A DNA stretch of 64,000 bases from Ceriagrion tenellum (GCA_963169105.1 OY720636.1:123058668-123122667), one strand, 5' to 3'; positions 12,773 to 23,803 are shown, counted from the first letter of the stretch. Numbers and translations: made by a program. The notes: generated by a model from the sequence alone, not told the origin.

Positions 12773-13980
12773 TCTAGGTTTTTGTTAGCTTGTAACATAA
12801 TTTACCAGTTGTTTCTCTTATTTAAGGCTAATTAGATGAAAGGAAGAATAAATGTAGCAAAATTTGAAGTACAATGGTGGTTAGAGAATTGAGAGTAAAC
12901 ATTTATTAAATGGGGATTAATGAATGACATCGAAATCTAATTTAGTTATCTCAAAATGAATAATAGCGTCGCTTTGCCGGTGGGTTTTGAATCAACCTTC
13001 TTGAGATTGGACCTAACTTAGTCAAACAAATGGTTCCCTGCTCTCATTATCACATATTTGAAGGTTTATTTTTTCTCATGCTCTCCTTTCAGTGATTCTT
13101 TATTTTCTAACGGATTTCTTATTTCAGTTATTTCACACTCTCTTAACCCTCAATGCCCAAGATTTTGTACTTATAACCTGCCGACTGGCGGGTTTTTTTC
13201 CCTATTTCCCGCCGCTAGTTTTCTTATCCTCAAAGAGTTCGATAGTTCTAGAGAAAAAATTTTTATCTGCTCTATTTCTTTCTTTTCCTACTCGCCTCTA
13301 CAGCGTACGATACTTCACCGCATCGTGTAGTCACGGGCCTCGTTTATTTCTTATCTTTGGCTAATGCTTAATATATATCAAAAAGTCATTTTCATTAATT
13401 CTGAAGAAAACAATACTATATTGCACAAATAATAAGATCTACTTTCAATGATTGATAAAGGAGGTAATTCAAGGCCTATTATTTACAAAAAAGTGTTCGT
13501 AAGACCATGTTAATCCGTGAAATTGACATCCTAATCTAAACTACTTAAATATGAAAGAACATTTTAATAAATCTTGTCTCTTGATGCTGAAGTATATTTT
13601 ATCACTTGCTTTACGGGTGATTCATTCCGTACTGGAGGATCTTCAGTAAAAAAAAAATTATTTCTTTGAACAAATTTGTTCCCACTGCATTTCTTGCAGT
13701 AATGCACTCTCAAAATGTGATCTCGGCTACCTGTCGCGTTCTTCGCTGTCTGATTGTTTTTATAATCTTCGGTTAACATGATTAAAAGCCTATCACATCA
13801 TTTCAACTTTCCATCATTAGTGAGGCTCCTCTAGGCTTTATTGTATTGCATCCACTGAAACTAAGATTTCATGAATATTAACCAAATATAAGACAGGAGA
13901 TTCTGATAAACTGGAAAAAATCGCGATAAAGCGAACCAGAATCATTATTCTGTGTCTTTGTTTTATCTCAGCTTATTACT
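12773..13980. other. AT-rich DNA, no gene seen
   Basis: Two overlapping forward frames near 13,058-13,364 are hydrophobic translations of a T/C-rich stretch without a recognisable domain. Nothing else stands out. Confidence 0.5.
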
Positions 13981-14266
13981 AAGCTCCAATGTGGTTCTGA
14001 TGAAGGCTTTCGCGGGGCTTGGATGGAGGTTGATTCCTTTTTTCGGGGTTTCCACCGCGTCGGTTCATGTTGAGGACAATATTTCGCCGGTTGTCCTGCT
14101 GGCTTCCTCAGGTCCATGTAACATGGTGTCCACACTCCGTGCCCTCCCACGGAAACCATGTTACATGGACCTGAGGAAGCCAGCAGGACAGCCGGCGAAA
14201 TATTTTCCTCAACATGAACCGACGCGGCGGAAAACCCGAAAGAAGGAATCAACCAAGCTCCAATGT
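13981..14266. mobile_element. Penelope-like foldback insertion with direct-repeat flanks (copy A)
   Basis: A large palindrome has a left arm at about 14,029-14,126 and a right arm at about 14,156-14,254, roughly 90% complementary, around a 29-base loop. AAGCTCCAATGT occurs immediately outside on both sides (13,981-13,992 and 14,255-14,266), the look of a target-site duplication. Between the left duplication and the left arm lies a one-sided extension containing GAAGGCTTTCGCGGGG. The right arm ends GGCGGAAAACCCGAAAG. Inverted terminal arms with a short one-sided extension are known from Penelope-like retroelements. The two apparent reverse-complementary proteins here are a consequence of the palindrome. 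Confidence 0.7.
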
Positions 14267-14559
14267 TGTTGACCCACAATAGAATAGAAAAATTGAATTG
14301 AATTTATGTTGATATATTTTTACTAGTCTTTGCAATGGTTGTTTTCAATTATATGCTCACATTCAACTTGTATGTATACGAAGCTTTGATCGCCTGTTAA
14401 TCAAAGTGCCTGGAGTTTTCGACTACGCTAATTTACGAAAACTTCCCGATTTAGCTAACATATCGCGTCGATGTAAGCCGCTGTAATTTCGTTGTACCGA
14501 TCGTTCCACGATTTATTGTTCTTATTGCTCAACCACACCAGACAGGTTCTTATCGATAT

Positions 14560-15170
14560 AGGCCGCCGGGACGTGTGCGACGCCACACCATTGACATCTG
14601 TTCATTTATTTCCATTCCGCGTCCATTAATCCCGAACTCTGAAACTATTTCTTCCATTTCGAATCCTTCCCTCCCTCGTCCCCTTGGATATCCAATCTTT
14701 GTCCCTTTCCTCGCGCACCCTCGGAATAGCCCCACCCTCGCCCTTCAACCCCTTCTATTATTCCACCCATTCAGCCAGCGCTCCTCCACGACCCCGCTCA
14801 CATCCGCCCTCCCACCCTTTCGCATACTTCTCAGCTTCTCTCCGTCCTTTGCTCTTCATCCCCCCCCCACCAGACGAGCCCCGTCTACTGTAGGGACACC
14901 CCCCCCCCCTCCTCTCTCGTCCCCTCCCACGTACTTCCCCGCACCTCCCCGCGAGCCTCCCGCACTAATCATCTGCCGCACGCTTCGTGCCCTCCGACGG
15001 AAAATTGGATTCTATCCCATTGTTGCGCTCGCTGGATGCACCGCCGCGCCGCTGCCGTCGCGTTTCCCCGCCGCCACCCACTCCGCTCCCCGCCCCTCCA
15101 CTCTTCCTCCCCTCTCTTCGCTCCTCTCCTTCAATCTCTCTTTCTGATCTCACAATCCGAGTCCCATTAA
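14560..15170. other. Pyrimidine-rich C-rich island
   Basis: The plus strand is C/T-rich with many CCCTCC and CCCCCCCC runs, while CpG is common in the second half. A 190-codon forward frame is almost entirely Pro, Ser, Leu and Arg and has no domain, so I do not call it a gene. Confidence 0.6.
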
Positions 15171-15237
15171 CTCCCTTTCTTCCTTATGGAAAATCTTTAT
15201 TTAAGGCATTCCCGATGATCTACCTTGATTTCGAAAT

Positions 15238-15790
15238 CTTACTAATATATAAAAATCTAGTAGTGTCTGTCTGTCTGTCTGTTACTCAATCACTCATAAA
15301 CAACAGAATCGATTGAAACAAATTTTGGCAGGAAGATACTTGATATGTCTGGTTCACGCATAGGGTATAGAACTTTGGGCCATAGAAGGCCCTCAAGTGG
15401 GCCATTTTAGCGCCAAAAATGGGCCCTGGAAGATAATTCTTGCCTATATTAGAAACACGTAAAATATACCTATACTCAATGTACAACAATGATGGGGTCG
15501 AAAGTCACGCTGGGGCCCCAGAGGGCCCAAGGTTCCAAAAGAATGCTTTCTTAAAAGCCTCATAAGTATTGAACGAGAGAACCGATTTTAGTGAAGTTTT
15601 CACACATGGGATCAGTAAAGCTCTTTTAAGGAAATTGGGACTAAAAGAAGGCCCCTGGGCCCCAAGGGCAGCGTATTGGGCCGTCTGGTGTCTTATGTGT
15701 TTGAAAAACTCAAGTCTAAACATTTTGGTTCAAGTGCAGAGGTTTCGCTTTTTGCATATTTTAATTAGTTCTCCTAAAGATAGAAGGCTA
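15238..15790. repeat. Dispersed-repeat fragment with TCTG microsatellite (possibly Helitron-type)
   Basis: ACTAATATATAAAAATCTAG is followed by four TCTG units, then by GAATCGATTGAAACAAATT and TTTGGCAGG. This succession is common at ends of dispersed arthropod repeats that I associate with Helitron-like elements. Several GGGCCC-rich motifs follow (about 15,389, 15,421, 15,512 and 15,650), in part as near-palindromic GGGCCCC units. No Rep/helicase coding or diagnostic 3' hairpin was seen, so the class is tentative. Confidence 0.4.
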
Positions 15791-15981
15791 TAGATTTCCC
15801 TATTAGATGGATAAAAGATTGTAGTTTCTAATTTTTTTATTCAAGTTTCTTATACGAATAAAATGTCCCTAGAAGTCGCGTTTTTCTTGTCAAAATCATG
15901 ATTTTTACTTCTGTCAACAGTAGGATATTTCCTTGGTAACCGTGAAATTACCATTAGCTTTAGAAGGGTAATGGGACCTTT

Positions 15982-15996
15982 ACAATGGCGGCTGGG
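15982..15996 (+). promoter_or_regulatory. YY1/pleiohomeotic-like site upstream of the THAP exon
   Basis: ACAATGGCGGCTGGG contains the AATGGCGGC core bound by YY1/Pho-type zinc-finger factors and often found near start sites of broadly expressed genes. It lies about 420 bases upstream of the THAP start codon and 10 bases upstream of a 25-bp motif repeated on the far side of that exon. Whether it acts as a promoter element is inference. Confidence 0.35.
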
Positions 15997-16003
15997 TTTT
16001 ATG

Positions 16004-16080
16004 TCTAGAGCATGAATATATATTATGGATTCGGATGTTCGGCATTGTTGCCTAGGCTACGTGTAGCCTAAATTTCCACT
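16004..16080 (+). repeat. Left motif pair flanking the THAP exon
   Basis: Two motifs, at 16,004-16,028 (core CATGAATATATATTATGG) and 16,066-16,080 (GCCTAAATTTCCACT), both recur reverse-complemented at 16,948-16,999 with 24/25 and 14/15 matches. The order of the two motifs is the same on both sides, so this is not one simple inverted repeat. Confidence 0.6.
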
Positions 16081-16406
16081 TTTAGTTCACCCAGTCCTTG
16101 GCGCTTCTTCAATTAGAGTCTTTTCTGTTGTTATTGTAAATAGCCGTAGTTGATTGTTGCTAACGTGAGACTGTGGTAAATATTCAATAACGATCGAGGA
16201 GATATGAATTACTTGATGATTTGAATAATATCTTGCTATTTTTGTTATCTAAAATTTACTTTTTAAATACTAGAGAGAAAATATCTATTACAGGAAATGT
16301 GTAAAAGGTTTATAAAACGTTCATCGTGTGCCGATTACGATGTTTGCCATAATCCGATTGTAATTGGAATGCATTAAGCCTTTTTTGCCTAAACAAAGAA
16401 TTCAGA

Positions 16407-16520
16407 ATGCCTTCTTTGAACAGAAATTGCATCGTACCAGGCTGCAAAACAGGGCATGTGTCTACGAGGACCCAAAATAGGAGATGTGGATTGAAAAATA
16501 AGAATCTGTTCAAGGCGGCG
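16407..16520 (+). CDS. THAP zinc-finger protein, first coding exon (partial)
   Basis: The frame starts with ATG at 16,407 and runs 38 codons exactly to the splice donor GTAAGT at 16,521, leaving phase 0. The N-terminus reads MPSLNRNCIVPGCKTG. A start Met-Pro followed by a Cys-x4-Cys pair in the form CxVPGCxTG is characteristic of the THAP C2CH zinc-binding domain. The following KNKNLFKA matches the place where THAP domains have an LFxxP-like strand. THAP domains bind DNA and occur in many animal nuclear proteins and in P-element-type transposases. The remaining zinc ligands (Cys and His) must lie in later exons. I looked for a matching acceptor exon to 18.9 kb and found none. It may be a real gene with a long intron, a P-element relative or a dead copy. 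Confidence 0.55.
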
Positions 16521-16947
16521 GTAAGTGCATTCCTTTTTACCGACACTGCAATGATGGCCATTGGGAATACTCATGAAATCACCTCGCATTATTATTAAAT
16601 TTCCGTATAGCGATAAACACAAAGTGATAAAAAGTTAATTGTGCATTTTTGTTATTGAATTTGGAGAGGAATAAAATATATCTGTAGACTGCACGATATT
16701 AAACAAGTGTATAATTACATCTCGCGTGTAGTACTACATTTTTTATCCACTGCCCTCTGCATTATGATTCATTGTAAGTAAAACCCATGTATATTCATGG
16801 TAAAACCGGTAAGTTGTGTTTATTTACAATTTGTCGACTGTATTTACATTTGAACTTCCGTCTTTCATCACTAGGCGGAACAACATTCCAAAAAGTTGTT
16901 TGTTTACTGGAATTCTAGACAACGCTTTTTGGAAACGAGATCCCAAC

Positions 16948-16999
16948 CCATAATATATATTCATGATCTAGAGATAGCTATTACAGTGGAAATCTAGGC
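16948..16999 (-). repeat. Right motif pair flanking the THAP exon
   Basis: This holds the reverse-complement copies of the two motifs seen at 16,004-16,080. CCATAATATATATTCATG sits at 16,948 and AGTGGAAATCTAGGC at 16,985-16,999. The pair brackets the THAP exon at a spacing of about 0.9 kb. Confidence 0.6.
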
Positions 17000-17087
17000 C
17001 ATATACTGAAATGTTGCTGATTACGATATTTTTGCCTAAAATTGGCAAAATTCATTTTAAGTGGACCAATTTAAGCTGTACCCGTCT

Positions 17088-17424
17088 AAAACAGGAGAAT
17101 ACCACGATGTTATATTGATGCGGAAATCTTCTGGAATGCATATGGCCTGTAGTTTAGTTTCCATATGTTACTGCAAAAGAATGTAGTAACTCGGTAAACA
17201 TAATGTAATGCGATTTTCCTCTGCTGAATTAAAAAATAAAACTAAAATTATAACTGAGGTAAACAGGAGAATGCCGCGATGTTATATTAATGCGACTCTG
17301 GAATGTAAATGGCCTGTAGTTTAATTTCTATATTTTACTGCTAAATAATGTCGAAACTCGTTAAGCATAATATAATGCGGTTTTCATCTGCTGATTAAAA
17401 AGTAAAACTAAAATTATAGCTGAT
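17088..17424. repeat. Tandem duplication of about 170 bp
   Basis: Unit 1 (17,088-17,260) and unit 2 (17,261-17,424) both begin AAACAGGAGAAT and share GATGTTATATT, ATGGCCTGTAGTTTA and, at the end, AAAACTAAAATTATA. They differ by several substitutions and small deletions, so the duplication is not very recent. No open frame is preserved. Confidence 0.7.
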
Positions 17425-17495
17425 TTGCCTAGAAAAAAATACACCTCATGAGCGGCTCGAGCCTACAAACTATATGCCCTGTCTTTCTTTCATTC

Positions 17496-17514
17496 CCCGT
17501 TGAATTTCAACGGG
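17496..17514. repeat. Odd-centred perfect palindrome, shared with 46.7 kb
   Basis: CCCGTTGAATTTCAACGGG is a perfect inverted repeat around a single central base. The same 17-base core lies on the other strand at 46,737-46,753, and the match continues into the flank (GGGAACCTT versus GGGCACCTT). This points to a dispersed element end and not to chance. Confidence 0.5.
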
Positions 17515-17519
17515 AACCT

Positions 17520-19190
17520 TTGCTAGTACATTATAAAATAAGATTGCTACTATCTGACGGTGCAAATATATTTCTAGGTCATTGGTCATTTAAAGAAGAT
17601 ATATTGATTTAAAAATGATGACTTTTAACGCTGAAATGCATTCTATTAATGGCAGTGCGATGGCATCTCTTCACATAACCTTTCTTCATCAATTTCCGCC
17701 CGAATCAAGTTGTTCAAGAACTTGTACAATATGCACTAAAGCGATTCCACGCAAACTCAACCAAATGGTTATGCAATCGTGGTTCGGCCATCACCAATTT
17801 TCACGAGTTTTGGCACAAGGGAAGAATACAATGAGAAATGACGATTTGCCAAACATTAGTATGTCATAAATGTCAATGTTATATCACTTCAAATATCACA
17901 AATTAGCGCAAATTGGTGCGCCATAGGGCCGAACGGTATCCCCAATAAATTACGATCTAGGGTCAAATTCAAAAACTTGTAAAATATGCTATATAAAGAA
18001 GTTTTCGTGATAAAAAGACATTAATCTGTGTTTTACATTAACTTTTGGCTTCCTAGACATATATCTTGAGCTCCTAGATGACTTTACCTTTTTCCTATTT
18101 TTTAAAATTTTGATCCATGTATAGAGCCTAATATCTCCTAAAATAATTAATTGTTAGATATGGTCAAACTTAATTTTTCCGAACAGCATTGACGCAGGAT
18201 GGTGCTTAATGAACGTGGACATTAATTTGTGGCGCACAATCTCGGCACAATGGAGCAACGAAACAGAATGATGAAAATGTTGCTACTTTTGGTGCTTAAA
18301 AGAGCGATGTTTGACAAATCCTTTTGGGTTTAAAAGTATATTTTACTACAGCTTGAATTTTTATCTTTCAATGAAAAAAGTAGTATTAGATTAGATATTG
18401 ATATAGATCCAGTTTGATATTGATGCACCTAATATATTTATTTTAGCTTGGGCCATCAATAATGTAACGCGAGTATTTAGGTTTAAATGACATAGTTCTG
18501 GTTTTCGCAGGAGTGAATGGCCGAATTATTATGATGAGCGTTATAACGTTGCCAAGGGAAATTTCTACTGTTTATATTGTTTACCAAATTTCTTAGTTAA
18601 ATACTACATAATTAGGCACTCTATATACATTACTAAATGTTAAGGCCCTGAGGATAACTATACCCTTCCTCAGTTTGTTAAAGAATCATGATATTAAATC
18701 ATACAGAATAGCGATGGATGCTGGAGTCAATAAAACTGGCTTTCGTTATGAGGAAAAAGCTACGGTTTAACGCTTTGTCGTATAAAATTTTACCAAAAGG
18801 AGTATTTACACGAAATTAAAACAAAACTAGTCAACACTCGGCCTAAATTTAATCCTTACAGCAAATTTTATATATCTGAAGAAAATAGTAATTCAGATAG
18901 CAGGTTCCTCCTTAATCTTCATCTTTTCAGCCGCACATTGCTCCAGTTAGTCGACATCAGCGACCTCCATAGAGTATCCTCGTGTATATCTACTTCTCGC
19001 AAAAGTAAAAATAAAGAGATATTTGCAGTCAATTTGTGCGACTTTTTGATAGATATAATCCCCAAGAAAGCACTTTGTAAGATGTCATATTTGTTTAGTT
19101 TTTTTTTAAACGACTACTAAAAAATGAACGCTTTGGTTGGTAGAGACCCTGCTCAAAAATAAATAAATTGTTAAATTCCACAATTTTCTC
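17520..19190. other. AT-rich DNA downstream of the THAP exon, no further exon found
   Basis: The 84-codon frame at 17,615-17,869 has several Cys but no THAP continuation or other known domain. An acceptor-like TTTTCGCAG near 18,510 opens into a frame that does not resemble a THAP second half. Confidence 0.4.
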
Positions 19191-19244
19191 ATCTTGCCAA
19201 ATGACTTCCTAAAGATGAACCATATTAATTTCTTTTGGATAGGG

Positions 19245-19472
19245 TTTTCGTGGCGGCTAAGCTACTAAGACACAATGGGTTATTGAAGAACATAACTGAA
19301 GGTAATACAGGAAAATACTCCCCAGATGAATAATAAGGAAGAAGTTCATGGGCCAAATAAAGAGGAAATTACATAGAAAGTGATACCAGGAGGTAAGGGA
19401 ATGAGAATTAGATAGGGAAGGGTGGAGGGATGCAGTCAACCAATCTCAGGATTGAACGACGTATGATGAAGC
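19245..19472 (+). mobile_element. RTE-like LINE 3' end fragment
   Basis: The forward strand encodes LLRHNGLLKNITEG, then a degraded basic segment with a GNEN-like stretch, and ends in ATTGAACGACGTATGATGA. The layout matches the longer copy at 32.0-32.7 kb, namely the C-terminal tail of a non-LTR retrotransposon polyprotein followed by a short ATG-type tail. Several stops and frameshifts make it a dead 5'-truncated copy. Confidence 0.6.
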
Positions 19473-19611
19473 TACTGGTTTTCTATTCCATTAATCCACT
19501 TTCTCTCTTCCTTATTCTGGGCACTCTTAACCGCATACTACTCATCATATTGTTGATAATTTAAAAGACAACACTCATTGTAAAATGCCATCATTATTCC
19601 ATCTCCGCTGT

Positions 19612-19815
19612 TAATCGTTCATCCCCAAGAATGGTTGACTGCAGCCCGCCATCCTTTTCCATCTAATTGTATTTCCCTTACTCCCTGTCGCTCGCGTTGA
19701 TGCACTTTGCTCTTTATTGGGCCGATTTTTTCATACCTTGGCCTTCCTTTTGGGACTTTTCCCAATCTTTTTCCTTCAATTATATTCTTCAAAAACTCTT
19801 TTTCTATGTAGTGTA
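19612..19815 (-). mobile_element. RTE-like LINE 3' end fragment, reverse orientation
   Basis: The reverse strand reads EFLKNIIEGKRLGKVPKGRP, then ends GWRAAVNHS, the same C-terminal signature as the copies at 19.2, 32.4 and 42.1 kb. It lies about 140 bases from the forward copy at 19,245-19,472, so the two are arranged tail to tail. It is 5'-truncated. The forward open frames across it are shadows. Confidence 0.65.
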
Positions 19816-21080
19816 CTATATGATACTTCCCTATTCTCTGCTTCTGAGAATTTAATTTATTATTTTATCTGCCCATTTGATCTTCAATATCCTCTTTCAA
19901 CACTATATTTTGAGTGGTCATATTCTTTTCTTGCAGGCTTTTCCAACGGTCTATGTTTTCGATCCTCAAGTGCCACGGTCCCGACGAATACATTTACTTA
20001 CTGTTTACTTGCTCGTAGTCTTACCGTCTTTGAACGCAGTAGTTATCTTTTCACCATGGGTCATTGTTTAATGTTACAAAACTATTTCTTTAAGATTGAC
20101 CCCTTGGTTGTTAGTGGTCAAATTCAAGAAAACACATTGCTAAATATACCAACTGCTTAATCTTGCCAAATGATTTCCCATAGATGGGTTTTTGCAGTGG
20201 CTGGATTAGTTGTTTCTTATCCCGAGAGACCGGGTCCATTAGTGGAGCTACTTCAGGTAAATCTCTATCCATACTAGGATAATTTAATGTGTTGAACACT
20301 CGCAGTGATGCACTCTACCCTGTGTTAAACTGTGAATCCCTTTGAGGCATTTTGTTAAGAGAAGCCTCATGCCAACGGCGTGCACTTCTCCACCCTTCCT
20401 CATTTGTCTTTCCATCCTATTCTGAAAGGGCTGAAAGGCCTCTGCTGTCGGTCGCTTCCCCAAAAGGACCACTAAAAAATCTTTTTAAGTTAATTATAGC
20501 TCTATAGAGGTTGTACAATTCTATTATCCGGGATATATAACGCCTCCATTTTCCTTTACGGTCCTTATTTCTCCGCAATTACGCTCAAGTTTCACAATTT
20601 TAGTTTATTAAATGATTCGCCTTGCTGGAGATAATAAGCAATTTTCTCTTGGTCGGTCAGCATTTTATAATTGTGTCCAAATGTACTGATTCCCTTTTTA
20701 TTTTGGAGGCAGACTTCTGCAAAGTTTATTACTCCATGCTAGAGCGACGATGGCAAGAACTTGATTCTGGACATTATTATCTCATTGTCTGCGACACTTC
20801 TTCTAGCGGCTATTATTTGGTATCATACTCAGAAAATGATATGATAATGATGACTCTGTGGTAAAAGGAATTTATTGTGATAGCTTGGAATTTTATACAA
20901 TATTAGCTACATGGTTTAAGGCTACACACAGATCCGGAAGCTCCGGTATAAGAACGCCAACTTGAGTAAGCAGCCACCTGGGTAGCTAACATACGGAGAG
21001 CTACGGCAACACCTATTTACCATGCTACATGTCTGTAAGCTGACCGCTGACTAAACTGCGCTGAAGCTCTCTTCCGTTAA
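19816..21080. other. Degraded repeat-derived DNA, no gene recognised
   Basis: A segment at about 20,161-20,180 (ATCTTGCCAAATGATTTCC) repeats one at 19,191-19,210 with one substitution, suggesting that the same 3'-flanking repeat accompanies both. Forward and reverse frames of 60-147 codons here show no domain. Confidence 0.4.
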
Positions 21081-21347
21081 TGCATTGCTGGCAATCTAAT
21101 TAGTTTTCCTTTCTGCGAAACCTCTCCAGAAACATCTCTTGAACCTTTAAGTGATGACTCCATTGAAACTATTTCAGTTATTATGAAACGACAAAGAACA
21201 CCATCAAAGAAGGTGTCGTCAAAGATCAAGCAATGGGTCTCAAAACGGACGTTTAGTGTTGAAATCGAATATTTCGAATTAGTCCATCACGAAAAAACAA
21301 CTCCCGTGAGTGTTGCTGAAATAGGTGGATGCAAACTGCCTAAATGA
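21081..21347 (+). pseudogene. Unrecognised coding-like open frame
   Basis: The frame is open for 88 codons to a TGA at 21,345-21,347, after an in-frame stop at 21,078. It contains an acidic Ser/Thr-rich part (ETSLEPLSDDSIETI), then a basic stretch beginning MKRQRTPSKKVSSK. The balanced acidic-then-basic composition is more protein-like than most frames of the window. I do not recognise a family. It may be an exon or a transposase remnant, or open by chance. Confidence 0.25.
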
Positions 21348-23800
21348 GGCGTGTACTGTGACACTCGTGAAATTCATGGCAGGCTGTGGACTTGTTTGCA
21401 AATAGCATTGTAGCCTTTGTCACATGCCTCAAGTGCTTACAAGACGCCTTGGAACGAGATTCATTGGCAAGTTAGGCAGTAATTAAAAAGACGTAATAGT
21501 AAAAAATGAACATTCAAAATTTAAGAAATTAATCAAATGAGTAATATATGAAAGTGAAGGAGCAGTACTATACCCAGTCAATATGTAAACTATTGTTATT
21601 CAACAAAAAACCTGATTTATTCTTAATCAGCGACTTCATAGTGCGTACATGAACGCTCACTCGTATGATAATTGGCGGGCGCGCCTGCCACGAGAATAAT
21701 CATAGTTTTAAAAGCATAGTAATCTATCAACTGATTAATTTACTATACGTACTCATCTTTGAGCACGTGCATCCAACTTCCCGCCCATCGCAAATCAAAT
21801 TACAGGTTTAAAACGATCTTGTGGTTGCAATCAATATATCATGATGCGAGTAATTCTATGCAGATCCATCATCCCGTAGCATAGTCCATCCCTTTCTTGT
21901 CACCTCTTCTGTGGACTCTCTCTCTCTCTCTCATCCAACCAGACTACACTTCGACGTGATACTCTATTCTCTAATTTCCACCTGAGGTCGTCTGTGAATA
22001 GTTCGCATTTGAAAGAATAATTAATGCCGGAACAGTTAAGAGATCGTTCAAAACTTGTGATTATTTGAACATGTTTGATGATTGCGCTTAATTAAACTTT
22101 CCTTACTCTCGCGCTAAGCTAATGTGCGTTACAGGTTTGATTTCATTCTTCTAATTGGTTAATAGATATATGCTCCTGCGGGAAGTTGATAAATCTTTTT
22201 AATTTTTGTGTTTTGTATTATGCCACTGTTTTCTTGTTCTGCATTTAAAAACGCTCATTCCGAAAATAGTAAAAATATTTCATAGAAATGGAAATCATTT
22301 ATGGATTACACATTTATGGATAATATGCTTGCTTTCCTGGCATGGGACGAGTTTCAATGGTCCATTGGTCTCTATGTAATTGTTTATTATATTATGAATT
22401 TCCAATACTTTTAATCCATGCCCTATAATAATGTTCTCATTTCTTTTTCTTATATATAATCTCATTTTTTTCGCCTATGTATGTATTTGCTTGGTGTCAT
22501 TACATCCTGCAGTGCATCGGATGTATAACTCTCTCGAGCTTAGTCTCGCATATCGATTTTCATTTGCAATTCAATTGCTTTCACTCTTTCCGTAAGCGTA
22601 GAACTTAATTCCCTTTTGATAGCCAAAGTCCTTTGCGCATCATATTGACCTAAACATTGTTCACCATCAACAGAACTTTCTATTTCATCACCTTTCAAGC
22701 CATTTCATAAGCAGTATAATTTATTTTTCTTAGACGCCGTTATAGGAATTTTTAATTTTAACAAATTTTCTTAACACCATTAGACGAAATTATATGACTG
22801 CATAGTTATTAACTGCGGGTTTAAGTCATTTGGAAGATAGTTTTATGTCAACTATCGTTCTATTATTTTGAAATATTGCTGAGCACCGACTTAATTTTAT
22901 ACTTTTCAGCAAAAAATAGATAAGGAGGTGAGAAAGGCTAAAAAAAACTTTTCTCAGCCTCTAGTTCCTTAAAATAATAGAATTGCTAAAGTTAGAGTTA
23001 AAAAACGTCTCGAAAATTTATGGACTCCTAATAGTCTGTTGCACGCTCTTTTTATCATAATCTCATTGATGAAATATATTCAGAACTTTGTTTTTCTTGT
23101 TATTATATCAAATTTATCTAATTGAAATATTTGTCGAGTCAGACAGTTGGAGCGATTTTAACTCGGAGTGGTTTTAATCCCGTTGCTGCGTGATTCACCG
23201 CTGATTCGATGTAATGATTTCTTAATTTCATTTTCCCCTCATTATTTCCTTATTTGCTCTCTGCTCACTTCTCTTCAGAACTCTATCGATTTTCTGCCGG
23301 TGAATTCCAGCATTCAGGCTATCCCTTCAATAATTTCTCTCCCCCTTTTCTTATGATCCCTAAAATATCTAAAATCGCAGTTCTTTCCACCAGCAGATGG
23401 CTGCGCTATAAAAGTGACGGCTTTTCATTCGGCATTTCACGCATCGCTTAACATCTCCGAAAACGAATCTCGTCTCTTTCAGACCGTCTTCCTCTTTTGT
23501 TTTTTCTACGATTGTCCTCGGTCCTTTTTTATACCGAAAGTTTTTGCCTCGCTCTGCATTTTATACTTATTACAAACCGCTTATTTGCAGGGACTCCCTT
23601 CAAAAATCCATACGCCGTAAAGCTTTTTATTTCATTATTTAAATTTATAACCGAGGCTGGATGTGTGAGGAGGCTTCCCACTGGGTTCTATTTCATACGC
23701 AGAGGGAACGGGCTCGAATTCCCTTTGCTGCGGAAGTTAATTTTGACAATCCGATATCTACTTCAATATAGACTGAACGTTGCGCTTTGTTTGCGCGATA
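21348..23800. other. AT-rich DNA, no gene seen
   Basis: It contains a (TC)n microsatellite near 21,917-21,932, a GC-rich near-palindrome around GGCGGGCGCGCCTGCC at about 21,673, and a small hairpin (GAGGTGAGAAAG with CTTTTCTCAGCCTC) near 22,925-22,965. Frames at 23.2-23.8 kb have no recognised domain. Confidence 0.45.
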
Positions 23801-23803
23801 ATA

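Noticed and set aside
13998..14020. CTGATGA hammerhead-like core in copy A
   Set aside because: No GAAA box follows at the required distance.
14029..14254. Possible microRNA or long hairpin RNA precursor
   Set aside because: Arms are far longer than a pre-miRNA and the direct-repeat flanks show a transposon insertion. No known miRNA seed was seen.
13968..14279. Two opposed frames with nearly the same protein
   Set aside because: Produced by the palindrome of the foldback insertion, not by two genes.
14575..15147. 190-codon forward open frame
   Set aside because: Pro/Ser/Leu-rich translation of a C/T-rich island. Other registers and the opposite strand are also open, and no domain is present.
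23690..23735. B-box-like GGCTCGAATTCCC
   Set aside because: No credible A box or cloverleaf upstream.
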